From Clavaria fumosa (lineage: Eukaryota > Basidiomycota > Agaricomycetes > Agaricales > Clavariaceae), in NCBI GenBank assembly GCA_951802425.1, contig OX637802.1:1240001-1304000 (forward strand): a stretch of 64,000 nucleotides of DNA, written 5' to 3'. The notes under the pieces are model-generated. The model worked only from the letters and a program-made list of their open reading frames with translations, was not told the DNA's origin and did not search any database. The position numbers and the translations under genes were made by a program. Shown in pieces: positions 52,568-62,460 of this stretch. Every line of letters starts with the position of its first letter. Within the stretch, counting starts at the first letter, position 1.

Positions 52568-52940
52568 TGGAATAAGACTCTTTGTGCTGCATTCTCAAAG
52601 ATGGGATTTAAGCAATCAGAGTCAGACCATGACATCTATGTCTTTGTGAAAGATGATGTGTGCATTTTTGTGCCTGTCTGGGTGGATGACATTACATTTG
52701 CATCAAAATCTCAGTCATCCATCAATTCATTCATTCAGGAGTTGGGGAAGCAGTTTGATCTCAGGAATTTGGGTCCCACCACTTATCTGTTGGGCATAGA
52801 GATCAAGAGAGATCATGCAAATCACTCAATTTCATTATCCCAGAAGCAGTATATCCTAAATGTGTTGGAAAGATTCAAGATGTCTGACTGTCATCCTGTC
52901 TCCACTCCCATTGATCCTGGATTGTGATTGGACAAAGACA
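52568..52940 (+). pseudogene. Copia-G' RT palm and thumb
   Basis: It continues 46530 in frame: WNKTLCAAFSKMGFKQSESD, the active site VWVDDITFAS and LSQKQYILNVLERFKM. TGA at 52925-52927 (DPGL*LDKD) replaces the CGA found at 45673 in the sister copy, a direct CpG transition. It is cut at 52940 by the TRIM-T solo LTR and continues for 32 bp at 53159-53190 (with TSD agaca) before LTR-I. Confidence 0.9.
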
Positions 52941-53158
52941 TGTTAGGTTGTAATGTGTCAACCAACAGTTCAGGGTGCCCCTCAATTGGGTGGGCTGGGC
53001 TTAGGAGGAGGAGGCACCAGTTCACTGAACTTGGGTACTTAACCAACACCCAACTTCCTATTGGATCAGACCATATAGCTCAGTGGTTAAGAGCACCCAT
53101 CATGAATCTGGGAGGTCCTGGGTTCAATTCCCTGTGTGGTCACTTTTCTTACTTAACA
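52941..53158 (+). repeat. TRIM-T solo LTR
   Basis: 218 bp, TGTTAGGTTG...CTTAACA, with perfect TSD agaca (52936-52940, 53159-53163). It differs from the T1 LTRs by a 2-bp deletion and a substitution in the anticodon-arm region (CCCATCATGAATCTGGG). This is a second, independent insertion of the family, in opposite orientation. Confidence 0.93.
53069..53142 (+). tRNA. tRNA-like domain in TRIM-T solo LTR
   Basis: 74 nt. Acceptor GACCATA / TGTGGTC, A box TAGCTCAGTGG and D-stem GCTC/GAGC. The anticodon stem CCCA/TGGG holds a 9-nt loop TCATGAATC (if a 5-bp stem is forced, the anticodon would be TGA with a mismatch). B box GGTTCAATTCC. TTTT follows at 53144-53147. This copy folds better than those in TRIM-T1, with a regular-length anticodon arm, so it is closer to the ancestral tRNA. 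Confidence 0.7.
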
Positions 53159-53194
53159 AGACATGGGTGCCAGTACTCCTGAGGAGATAGCCGC

Positions 53195-54951
53195 TGTAGT
53201 AGGCTGTACAGGTGTTGGCTGCAAATAGATGTTCGCGGCCGGGTTCTTCAGGGGGCTTATTATACAACGGATACACTAGGCAGAACCTTGGAGGATGTAG
53301 AGGTTGAGTGCAAAAGGTTCAGAGAGTGAAAATATACGTTGTCCGGAGTATCCGGTATCGGATCCAATAGAGTCCAATGCTTGGATCGAAGGTTCGAGGG
53401 GCCAGCGACAACAAAGGCCAGCGGATCAATAGGTATGACGAAGGGTGAGCTTGCTAAAAATCACAGCACGATGTGGGCGTTCAAAAAGCTGGATTTCTGT
53501 ATAGTTGTCACGGCCCTATCCAGTTACCCAGCCACCTCCGAAACACCTGCAATTACCTCCAATACATCTCCAATGTATCTCCGCTCCAACTCCGGCACCC
53601 CCGCTCCAATTCTGCTCTGTCTCCGCTCTGGGGTCCGAAACTCCGGTCCGGACTTTCGTCGGACTTCGATATCGGTCCTTTGGACCAAATGGACTTTGTT
53701 TCTAGCATGTTCCTTGGTGCTAGTCCATGGTTAGTAACCATTTGGACGATGCCCACTACCCATGGGAACTTATTCTTTGCCTTACATGTATCATCTATGC
53801 CTTTCTCACTCCTCAGGTGAAATTATTGTAGATATTTGATATATTCATGTTTCACAGTCTGCCCTATGCCCTACCCTAGTAGCATATAAGCCCCCATGTA
53901 TCTCCATGATCCTCAGTTCAAATATTAACATTATTTCTGGTCCTTGTCACTTGGTCTGTGCATTAAGGGACTTCATCCTCACTGTTCTCGACAGTCCTGA
54001 CGAGTTCCGCAAAACTCCGGCGGACTCTGACGGACTCCGGGCAATTTCCCTTCGGACTTCATCCTTCCTTGTCCTGGAAAGCAAAGTACCAGCAAGGTTA
54101 AATTGGGACACGTATACACGCGGTGGCACAACCCATAAGTTGAGGCCATAGTCCCACCCCCTTTGACCTCCTTCTAGTCCAGTTTCTCCTTTGTGTAGAG
54201 GAGAAGTCCTTGCGCAACTCCGATCTGGACTCCGACCGGACTCCGCTCCGCTCCAGCTTCACCTTTGCCACCCTCCTTTTTTGGTCTCCTCTACACTACC
54301 CCTCCTACTCCTGTTTTGAAGCAAAGAATCAGATCTGAACAATAGTCCGGTACATACTTAAGTACATTTTTCTAAGTACAGCATACCCGATTCTACGGAA
54401 ATCTCCGGAAGCTATAGAAGGCAGTGCGATATCGTACAAGGAGTCATATAGGGGTCTTTAATTTGTAAAGGAGTCATGCGGTTCGGAGGGAAGGAATATC
54501 CGATGACTAGCACATGTCCAGATCGCTCGTAAACTGAAGGAGAGTGTAGGTGGTACAGCAAAGGAGTACTAGGAACAAAGGGCAAGGCAGTGCGAAGGGT
54601 CTGAAATGTATCAATGAATGGATACTTGAAAGGGATCAAAATATGAAATTTACAGCATGGCATATGAAATACGGGAATGGGAATGGAATAGTGAGTGCGT
54701 TGAGTGCTGACCATGCTGGAGTGATGAAATGGAAAGGCATAGGCGGTGTGTGTGACCTGTGGGTTGTGATCATCACGGGGAATTAGAGACCGGAGAGTCC
54801 GATGTCGGATATTTATCGGATGTTCAGGATGTCATCGGACAGTATCGGATCGTTATCGGATCGCGTCGGGCGTAATTATCTTGGATGCCAAAATATCCGG
54901 ATAGTCGATATCTGTTAAGTTTCCTTGTTTAAACAACATATCATCCTTACA
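53195..54951 (+). repeat. LTR-I, solo LTR-like insertion split by solo LTR-E
   Basis: The segment TGTAGTAGGCTG...ATCCTTACA interrupts Copia-G' and is flanked by ccgc on both sides (53191-53194, 54952-54955), a 4-bp duplication. Joining the flanks restores the Copia frame (EEIAAMKEPPYLS). About 920 bp remain after removing the nested LTR-E. There is no polypurine tract, interior or gene. TG...CA ends suggest an LTR, but another class is possible. Confidence 0.65.
53506..54341 (+). repeat. Solo LTR-E
   Basis: 836 bp, TGTCACGG...CTGAACA, same family as 2308-3156 and 5519-6368 (reverse orientation). Perfect TSD atagt at 53501-53505 and 54342-54346. ACTCCG words (the complement of CGGAGT) recur at 53580-53650 and 54000-54060. 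Inserted inside LTR-I. Confidence 0.92.
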
Positions 54952-54955
54952 CCGC

Positions 54956-55640
54956 AATGAAAGAACCTCCATATTTGAGTGCTGTTGATGCTTTGATGTA
55001 CTTGGCTGTGTCCACCAGACCAGACATTGCATATGCATGTGGTGTCCTTGCAAGATTCTCATCTAATCCTGGTCCTCCACATTGGAAAGCAGTGAAGCAT
55101 GTGATGAGATATGTAAAGGGGACTATGGATGTGAAGTTGACCTATGGTCCTTCATCCTCTGGTGAACTGTTCACATCATTTTCTGATGCTGATTTTGGAG
55201 GGTGCAAGCAGTCTGGCAAGTCCACCAGTGGGTACTTAATTAAAGTTGGGACTGGTGCTGTAAGCTGGAGAAGCAAATTGCAGCCAATTGTGGCCTTGTC
55301 TACCACAGAGGCTGAGTATATTGCTGCAGTTGAGGCTGGAAAGGAGATGATATGGATGCACAACATTCTTAGTGAATTTGGGTACAAACCCAGTTTGCCA
55401 TCCAAGTTGAGAGTTGACAACCAGTCTGCCATGAATGTGGCAAAGAACCCTGAGCACCATGGTTGCATGAAGCACCTGGATTTGAGATTGTATTGGCTCA
55501 GGGAGAAAGTGGAGGCTGGAGTGATTTCACTCTCATATATACCTACTACAGAGATGCCTGCAGATATTCTGACTAAAGGGTTGCCTAGGGCACAGGTGGA
55601 AGTATGTAGGCATCTCATGGGACTTCAGGAAGAGATGTGA
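54956..55640 (+). pseudogene. Copia-G' RNase H domain and C-terminus
   Basis: Open frame from KEPPYLSAVDALMYLAVST (connection) through RNase H: SFSDADFGGCKQSGKSTSG, ALSTTEAEYIAAVEAGKE, VDNQSAMNVAKNPEHHG and ADILTKGLPRAQVE, ending at TGA 55638-55640 just before the purine tract ATCAAGGGGGAG. The acidic RNase H residues (SDAD, TEAE, VDN) appear intact. It is detached from its RT by LTR-I and the TRIM-T LTR. Confidence 0.93.
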
Positions 55641-55653
55641 GATCAAGGGGGAG

Positions 55654-55962
55654 TGTTGAATGTGATAGCCCATCCTTCCTTCACATTAGTTTCACCTTCC
55701 TAAGTTGTATAGTTGTTGCCCAGGGCTCTTTCCTTTCACCCTGAGGCATTATGTAACTGTTGTTGATTATGTAAGCATGGATACTTCGCCACAGAGTCCA
55801 GTTTCAGTCCCTCAGTGACTTGTACTGGACTCTAGGTGAGTGTCCCCTCATGTACTTCATTTACCTATGTACTTTTACTAATCTAGTGACTTGTACTGGA
55901 CTCTAGTCATCCAGTGAGGCTCTAGGAGCCCTGTCCACTCATCTACATAGGTCTCCTTGACA
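55654..55962 (+). repeat. LTR-G, first 3' LTR (two-copy form)
   Basis: 309 bp, TGTTGAATGTGATAGCC...TCCTTGACA. It has the duplicated GACTTGTACTGGACTCTAG unit around a GTGAGTGTCCCC...TACTAATCTAG segment. Confidence 0.93.
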
Positions 55963-56000
55963 CATGGGACTTCAGGAAGAGATGTGAGATCAAGGGGGAG

Positions 56001-56237
56001 TGTTAAGTGTGATAGCCCATCCTTCCTTCACATTAGTTTCACCTTCCTAAGTTGTGTAATTGTTGCCCAGGACTCTTTCCCTTCATCCTGAGGCATTATG
56101 TAACTGTTGTTGCTTATGTAAGCATGGATACTTCGCCACAGAGTCCAGTTTCAGTCCCTCAGTGACTTGTACTGGACTCTAGATTCCAGTGAGGCTCTAG
56201 GAGCCCTGTCCTCCCATCTACTCAGGTCTGCTTGACA
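56001..56237 (+). repeat. LTR-G, second 3' LTR (one-copy form)
   Basis: 237 bp, TGTTAAGTGTGATAGCC...GCTTGACA, with the unit only once. It is preceded by a duplicate of the pol end and purine tract (55963-56000 repeats 55617-55653), so the two LTRs are in tandem through recombination. It starts TGTTAAG like the 5' LTR at 40483 rather than TGTTGAA like its neighbour. Confidence 0.93.
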
Positions 56238-56910
56238 CCCCTCTCACCCCCCCTCACTCCTCCTCTCACCCATACACCTCCCCCTTGCCACCCAAATCCC
56301 ATCCACCACCCCCTTTTACTCTGACAATCAGCTTCACTGTCAATGTTGTAAATTAGTGTAACACCACATTGTCACTTTCTTGCACCTCCAGTAAATAAGC
56401 TAAATTCATGTAAATATTATGGTAAATACTAGTCATAGCTACCCACCTACCCTCAAAATCTGATGAAAATCCATTGAGTGGTTGCTGAGATATGGCCATA
56501 GAAGTGTGTCAGTGCGACTTTTCAAAAAGTCGGAGTTTAAAATTGGCACGACGCGGATTTGTTCCTACGCCCGCAATTCATGTGATAAAATATTGAAAAT
56601 AATATGGTAGGGCCTCCTAATAGGTTACTATCTACCTACAAAATTTGGCACAATTCCATCAGGTGGTTGTGGAGCTATGATCTTCTGCAGTTTCTGAGTT
56701 TAAAAATGAAACTGTAGGTTGGGTGTCATGAAATTTCCACTGTGCTCACACCCACAGTAAATTTGATAAAATCACCAAAATATTAATATAAAACAAGCTG
56801 ATAAGTGTCTATTTACTGTCAAAATCTTGTGAGATTCCATGCAATGGCTGTTGAGATATGAGTGAAACATTAATGTCCCAACAAGGGAAAAAGTTCCTGC
56901 AGTAAAATTT
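56238..56910 (+). repeat. Pyrimidine tract and ~182-bp degenerate repeats upstream of the KDZ-like fragment
   Basis: 56238-56320 is almost pure C/T/A with many CCCC and CTC words. From 56400 to 56870 a unit recurs about three times at near-equal spacing (anchors near 56453, 56637 and 56818): CAAAATCT or CAAAATTT, ~8 nt, ATTCCAT or ATCCATT, a TGGTTG/TGGCTG core, then GAGATATG or GAGCTATG. No gene is seen. Confidence 0.55.
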
Positions 56911-57767
56911 ATGAATCTGCCTTCTGCATGCCAAGAACTGCTGGTGATACCTAATGATCTGGCTGAGATGGAAAAATGCTTGCACATTGCCCAGGCTGAA
57001 GATGCATTGATTGAGCTCTGTCGATTGCTCCGAATTTCTTCAGGACTCTGGCAATACAAGAGAATGCAAGTTGGTCCTAGCCAACGAGCTGGTACATGTG
57101 CACAGTCACTGATTGCAAGATTTAAAGACAAAATCAACTGTTGTACCAACAGATATCGTGCTGCACATCAGGCTCTTGTAGAGCTGGACCCTGGTGGTGA
57201 ATGGGCCAAGAAGCTGCATGAGTTGAAAGAAGAGCATGTCAAGGGACCACAAAGAAGTGATGATGACAGGAGTGAGGGTTGAAGGGAATTATCATGGATT
57301 TGGATGACAAGGTCACAGTTGGAAGTGAAGGATATGACAATTGAAGCAGGTGCAGATGAGATTGGTAAAAGTAGGTCCAGTGTTTGTTAATAATGATTGT
57401 CTCTTCTGACACAATTGCAGGTATCTGTGTGGAATGGGCAAAGTCAAGTGCACGAGCAGCTCAATGGTCAGAAGAGGTGATTTTACTTGTTGAGGAGATG
57501 TGACGTGTCCTTTTCCTCATGTGGCGGAAACAATGGTGGATGGACCAGAGAGCACAAAGAGATAATGCAAGGTCAGACATCAAGGATGGGCTTAATGCTT
57601 ATGCAGCCAAGCAGGCTGGGATTTTGGATAAGTTGGCCAACAGATTTGCAGATGAATGGTACACTTTCCTGACTGAAAAGGGACTACCTAGAGAATGGCC
57701 AAAGGATCTCAAAGCAATGGGAGTCAGATTAGGGAAGCAACAAAGGGTTTCTAATGCCAGTCAATAA
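56911..57767 (+). pseudogene. KDZ-type transposase C-terminal fragment
   Basis: Seen: MNLPSACQELLVIPNDLAEM, then an Ala/Glu/Leu helical region (AQAEDALIELCRLLRISSGL, KRMQVGPSQRAGTCAQSLI), TNRYRAAHQALVELDPGGEW and RELSWIWM. After a GT-AG intron (about 57365-57420) come CVEWAKSSARAAQWSEEVIL, MWRKQWWMDQRA and a helical tail to TAA 57767. Known: EWAKxRARAxRWxEEVxLLxEEMRR is a hallmark of the C-terminus of KDZ transposases in basidiomycetes. Two stops, TGA 57280-57282 and TGA 57500-57502, both fit CGA to TGA. The catalytic domain is missing. Confidence 0.65.
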
Positions 57768-57929
57768 CAAAATTCTAATGTGAGTCTCTTGATGTATGCC
57801 TGTATGACAGTGGTAACCCATGCATATCAGCAATATTAGCAGCAAAGCTGATTCATTACCAGGAGTACCTGAGATTGAGTTCATTTGTAGCCATATCCAA
57901 TCAGGAGTGAAGAGTAGCTGCAACAAGAA

Positions 57930-58907
57930 TAACCCATGGCTGGCATAACAACAGCACTGAATTACTGAATTGATCCATTACTAGGAATAGCTGCAATTGA
58001 ATTGATCCCTTACTAGGAATAGCTGCAATTGAATTGATCCATTACTAGGATTAGCTGCAACTAGGTTAATCCACTTTGAGGAGTAGCTGCCACTGGGTTA
58101 ACCCACCCCTGCTAGCAATTGCTGCAGCATGGTTAATCCACTACTGGGATTAGCCACATCAGAATTGATTCACTAGTAGGAATCATTGTGTCAGGGTTGT
58201 CAACCTGACTGGCAAAGCTGCAAAATAGTTGATCTAGTGCTAGGAGTAGCTGCAATTTGGTTAATTCATTACCAAGAATAGCTTAAACTGGGCCAACCCC
58301 TGCAAGATAGTAATGGTTGCAGCATGGCTGATCCACTACTAGGAATGGGTTGATCCATCTGCAGGAGTAGCTCAACTGGCTTAACCCCTCCCTACTGGAA
58401 ATTGCAGTGACTAGGTTGATCTACTGGTAGGAATAGCTACATCAGGGTTAACTCATCCCTGGTAGTAATAACTGCAGTATGGTTGACCCAGTACTAGGAG
58501 TAGCCACATCAAGGTTGATCCTGTACTAGGAGCTGCTGCATCAGGGCTAACCTCTCCCTACTGGCAGCAGCAGCATGGTTCATCCATTCTAAGGGTAGCT
58601 ACAACTGAGTTGATCCACTGCCAGGAGTAGTTGCACCTGGGTTAACCCTTCCCTGCTGGCAATAGCTGCCACATGGTGGATCTACTAGGAGTTGATGCAT
58701 TAGGTTAAACTCTCTCTACTAACAATAGGTGCAAATGGTTCATCTACTACTAGGCTTAGCTGTATAAGGGTTGATCCACTGCCAGGAGTAGCTGCCACTG
58801 GGTTAACTCATCCTTGCTAGCAATTGCTGAAGTATGGTTGACCCACTCCTAAAAGTAGCTGCAACTGGTTTGATCAATTCCTAGGAGTAACTCCAACTGG
58901 GTAAAGC
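57930..58907 (+). repeat. Degenerate minisatellite, left block
   Basis: Alternating units of ~30-45 bp of two kinds: GGTTGATCCATTACTAGGAG then TAGCTGCAACT, and GGGTTAACCCACCCCTGC then AGCAATTGCTGCAGCAT. Copies diverge by roughly a fifth, so the array is old. No reading frame of interest. It is interrupted at 58913 by a Gypsy-B remnant (TSD tctac) and continues at 59914. Confidence 0.85.
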
Positions 58908-58912
58908 TCTAC

Positions 58913-59908
58913 TATCAGACTGGGTCTCACACAACTTAAGCGTAAGGTCATGACGACAATACTAAGATAAGGGGAAAAGGGTACAAGAATGGAAAAGATG
59001 TAGTATATATAGCGAACGCTTCGGGCAGAGTGACATGGTCTGCCATCACAGGCCCTGGATGCTGTAAATAAAGTTCCAGGCCTTGGGCACTCAGGATTTC
59101 TTCGATCTCTTAACAGTCCTGTCCTCTTAGGCTGCTCTTCTGTGTACTTATGTACCTATAGAACTCTTATTCTATGAAACTTTTGTTAACGTGGGGCCCA
59201 AATGGTGTCCCAGGTGGTCGCTCCACAACTCCTAATGAGTTGCCTGTGTGCCCTTCTGACAATGGTCACAGAGCAAGGGCCCTGTCCACTGGACCAGGAA
59301 ACTACAGAAAGACTATGTAGGGGCCTTTCCTTGCCCTGTACACTACATGATTCACTGGTACATAGCTGCAAAACAAAGTTCCAGGCCTTGGGCACTCGGT
59401 ATCACTTGGGGAGGGTCACAGTAGACTTCCTCTGGGTCTGGTCATGTGTATCTACACACAGTAAAAATTTCGCGCGGTTCTGTTACACACCGCGGGCAGG
59501 GTAAAGGAGAAGAGGATGATAGGGGCTGAGCTGTGACAATGTGTCACAGTTTGAAATTAAGGGTCCAGGCTAGCTGGGTTAGGACACGGGGCTAGGGCGG
59601 ACAGGCAGATCTTAGTATTATATCAGACTGGGTCTCACACAACTTAAGCATAAGGTCATGACAACAATACTAAGATAAGGGGAAAAGGGTACAAGAATGG
59701 AAAAGACATAGTATATATAGTGAACGCTTCGGCATTTGCCGGTGTTCCCATGCTCGGACCTCTCGGATCACGTGACGCACCCAGGCCCAAGTCATGTGAT
59801 CTCCCAATTATGTAATCCTCCACCACAGGTCATGTGACCTTCCAACAATCTTCTCTAATTTCTCCACAACTCCTCCTTTTGGGATGGCTTAGGTAAGCAA
59901 TCCTAACA
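58913..59908 (-). mobile_element. Gypsy-B remnant with deleted interior
   Basis: Minus strand: full 5' LTR 59621-59908 (288 bp, TGTTAGGATT...AGTCTGATA), leader/interior 59620 down to about 59036 without pol, and the last ~123 bp of the 3' LTR (58913-59035). TSD tctac lies at 58908-58912 and 59909-59913. Its LTR gives the uninterrupted sequence across the Tc1 target in 19406-27977. A ~20-bp word TTCCAGGCCTTGGGCACTC occurs twice (59079, 59379). Interior frames (59202-59504) have no motif. Confidence 0.85.
59621..59908 (-). repeat. LTR-B, intact copy
   Basis: 288 bp with a TATATATA box near 59711. It contains the TTAAGTTGTGTG stretch that is split by Tc1 at 19670/27952. Confidence 0.9.
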
Positions 59909-59913
59909 TCTAC

Positions 59914-60840
59914 TTACTATCAATGGCTGTAAAAATAGCTGCAACTAGGTGAATCCACTTCCAGGAGTTGCTGCATTGGGTTAACTGACCCCTGCTAGCA
60001 ATTATTGCTGCATGGTTGACCAACTCTTGGGAGCAGCTGCACTAAGAGTAGCTGCAACTGGGTTAATCCATTACTAAGTGTAGCTGCAACTAGGTTGATC
60101 CACTTCCAGGAGTGGCTGCCACTGGGTTAACCCACCCTGCTGGCAATTGCTGCAGCATGGTTGATCCACTCTTCAGAGCAGCTGCATCTGGGTTGATCCA
60201 TTACCATGAGTAGCTGCAACTGAACTGATCCATTATTAGGAATAGCTGCAACAGGGTTGATCCATTATTAGGAGTAGCTGCAACCAGGTTGATCTACTCC
60301 TAGGACTGGCTGCCACTGGTTTAACCCACCCCTGACAGCAATTGCTGCAGCATGGTTGATCCATTACTAGGAGTAGCTGCAACTGGGTTGATCTGCTTCC
60401 AGGACTAGCTGCCACTGGGTTAACCCACCCTGCTAGCAATTGCTGCAACATGGTTGATCCACTCTTCAGAGCAGCTGCATCTGGGTTGATCCATTACCAT
60501 GAGTAGCTGCAACTGAATTGATCCATTATTAGGAATAGCTGCAACTGGGTTGATCCATTACTAGGAGTAGCTGCAGCTGGGTTGATCCATTACTAGGATT
60601 AGCTGCAACTGGGTTAATCCATTACTAGGAGTAGCTGCAACTGGGTTGATCTGCTTCCAGGACTAGCTGCCACTGGGTTAACCCACCCCTGCCAGCAATT
60701 GCTGTAGCATGGTTGATCCATTTCCAGGAGTAGCTGCAGCTAGGTTGATCCACTTCCAGGAGTAGCTGCTACTTGCTTGACCCACCCCTGCTCACAATTG
60801 CTGCAGCATGGTTGATCCACTGGGCCAGCACTACCTGGCC
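59914..60840 (+). repeat. Degenerate minisatellite, right block with ~293-bp higher-order repeat
   Basis: Same units as 57930-58907. A longer period is visible: TTGATCCACTCTTCAGAGC at 60161 recurs at 60454, and the flanking ~150 bp match closely, giving a 293-bp higher-order unit made of seven to eight small units. More homogeneous than the left block. Confidence 0.85.
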
Positions 60841-60939
60841 TGGATTGATCACAGCTATTGCTGTCAAAAATACATCTATCAAATGTACCTATTCCTGCAG
60901 ATTGGATTAACCAAAACGACTACCACTACTGACCTTCTG

Positions 60940-61869
60940 CAATGCAGGTGAGATGGTAGGTGTGCCGGAGATCGATTTTTTGTATAGATCTTCACACATC
61001 TGGCTACGTCTAATAAATCCCGGGTGAGTGGGATCAGATAACAGTCTTTCCGGGTTATCCAGTTCAGGGCCCAGAAGTCAACACAAAGGCAGAGACTGCC
61101 ATCTTTCTTGCAGACAAAGATAACAGGCACTCCATGCAGGGAGCTGGTTGGATGGATAAAACCAATTCGGAGATGCTCATTGAGGAAATCTTGGAGAGTG
61201 TGGAGTTCCATCTGGGAGAGGGAATAGATCGGACCATGCGGCAGTGTCTTTCCTTCTTCCAGATTGATCTTTAGAGCATACAGATGGTGCCGGGCCAATG
61301 TGTCGGCTTTGGTCTTGCTGAGCACATCAGCAAAATTGTGGTATTCTTCTGGAATGCCAGATAGATCCACCAGTTCCGTAGCAATGGAACACATGGAAGT
61401 TTCATCCTGGACATAGTCTAGAATGAAGACTCTTGATCCCTTTAGTTTGGCAATCTCAGAAAGTGTTGCTGCATCGACGAATTGAATGTCCAGTGCAGCA
61501 GTCTTGGGTTCGGGTTCAGGATTCAGGGTCAGAATATTGCAGCTTTCTTTTCCAGTGTTCAGAAATCGATAGTGCTCTTGGCCCAGTCAATTGATGGGTT
61601 ATAGCAGGTGAGCCAGTTGTATCCGAGGACAGCAGAGCAATCCATCATTGGGACAACCAGGAGTTTCACCTTAAAGGTTTCTCTGGTCAGGAAACGGATC
61701 AGGAGAGTAACTCGGGTTGATACGACAGATGCTGATGATCCATCAAACAAGAGGAGTTTTCGGGGTGGGATCGGGAATGTGCGGAGTTGGTGTTCCCAGA
61801 CAAATTTCAGATTTATAAATGAATGTGAAGACCCTGAGTCAATCAGGGTGTGGATGTACAGGGAACTGG
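60940..61869 (-). pseudogene. Gypsy-K protease and RT fragment
   Basis: Minus strand, 5' to 3': protease [17 protein letters not shown] next to the LTR edge at 61869, then [19 protein letters not shown]. After a frame change come GIPEEYHNFADVLSKTKAD, GPIYSLSQMELHTLQDFLNE, HPTSSLHGVPVIFVCKKDGS and CVDFWALNWITRKDCYLIP, ending in KIYTK near 60975. These are Ty3/Gypsy protease and RT fingers (usual FVKKKDGS and DYRALN; here Cys and Trp replace conserved residues). A family distinct from A, B and J. It is cut by the Gypsy-A LTR at 61870. Confidence 0.85.
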
Positions 61870-62448
61870 TGTCAGTCCGAGTCCCTCACAGAAGCGAGAA
61901 GGGGAAAGAAGCTCGATTTCAACGTGAGGGCCTACACTCATTACAAGGTGTTATATATACTGGGAGAAGGGGGCTGTGTAGGGAGTGAGTCATAAGTAAG
62001 AGGAACGAGGCTACGCGCTCTGAGTCGCGCAGGATAGGGGAGGCAACAAAGGGAAAAGGGGACGCCGAATAAGGAAGGTAGCGGTGAGGTACGAATGTGG
62101 GGAGGACGACAGAGGGAATGCTTGGCGCGGTCTTGGCTGCCCGAGGGGAGACCTCAATTAAGCCCGTTTAGGTTAGATTGGTTGATGGGGCACGTCAGAG
62201 GCATTTTAGCTGATCCGCCTCCATCACGAATTGCAAAGCGTGGGAAATCGCAAGGAACGTGGGTGGGGGCACGTGATGGGTGCTGGTCGCGGGCCTATAA
62301 GCGCCAGGGGGGTCGCGAGTGTGGAGTTGAGGTCGCGGGCGGGCGCTTAAGGTCGCAGGGGGTCACGTGGTCCCGTACTCGGTCCTTGTAACTAGATCCT
62401 AGCGCGTTGCTGACTTAGTGACGGCGGCTTACGTAATGGATCCTGACA
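61870..62448 (-). repeat. Gypsy-A 3' LTR, right-edge copy
   Basis: 579 bp, same ends and TATATATA box (near 61950) as the other LTR-A copies. Confidence 0.93.
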
Positions 62449-62460
62449 TGGCCCCCTCCT

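Larger units (their letters stand above)
40483..56237 (+). mobile_element. Copia-G composite with internal duplication and four nested insertions
   Basis: 5' LTR 40483-40789, leader to 41645, gag-pol 41646-44936, TRIM-T1 at 44937-45586, pol to about 45698. At that point the sequence jumps back to the integrase C-terminus of a second, slightly different copy (G'), which runs 45699-46530, 52568-52940, 53159-53190 and 54956-55640. It is interrupted by Copia-H, a TRIM-T solo LTR and LTR-I. Two 3' LTRs follow (55654-55962, 56001-56237). Flanking pentamers (gacca on the left, cccct on the right) do not match, so this is a recombined pair rather than one insertion. Confidence 0.88.

Noticed and set aside
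53069..53142. A normal host tRNA gene
   Set aside because: It lies inside a TSD-flanked LTR, two further copies lie in another insertion, the T-stem has a mismatch and the anticodon arm is irregular. I treat it as a tRNA-like promoter domain.
40483..56237. A single simple Copia insertion
   Set aside because: Flanking pentamers differ, integrase tail and RT are duplicated and there are two 3' LTRs, so it is a recombined composite.
57930..60840. CRISPR-like array
   Set aside because: Units are degenerate, adjoin without unique spacers and have no cas genes; the host is a eukaryote. It is a minisatellite.
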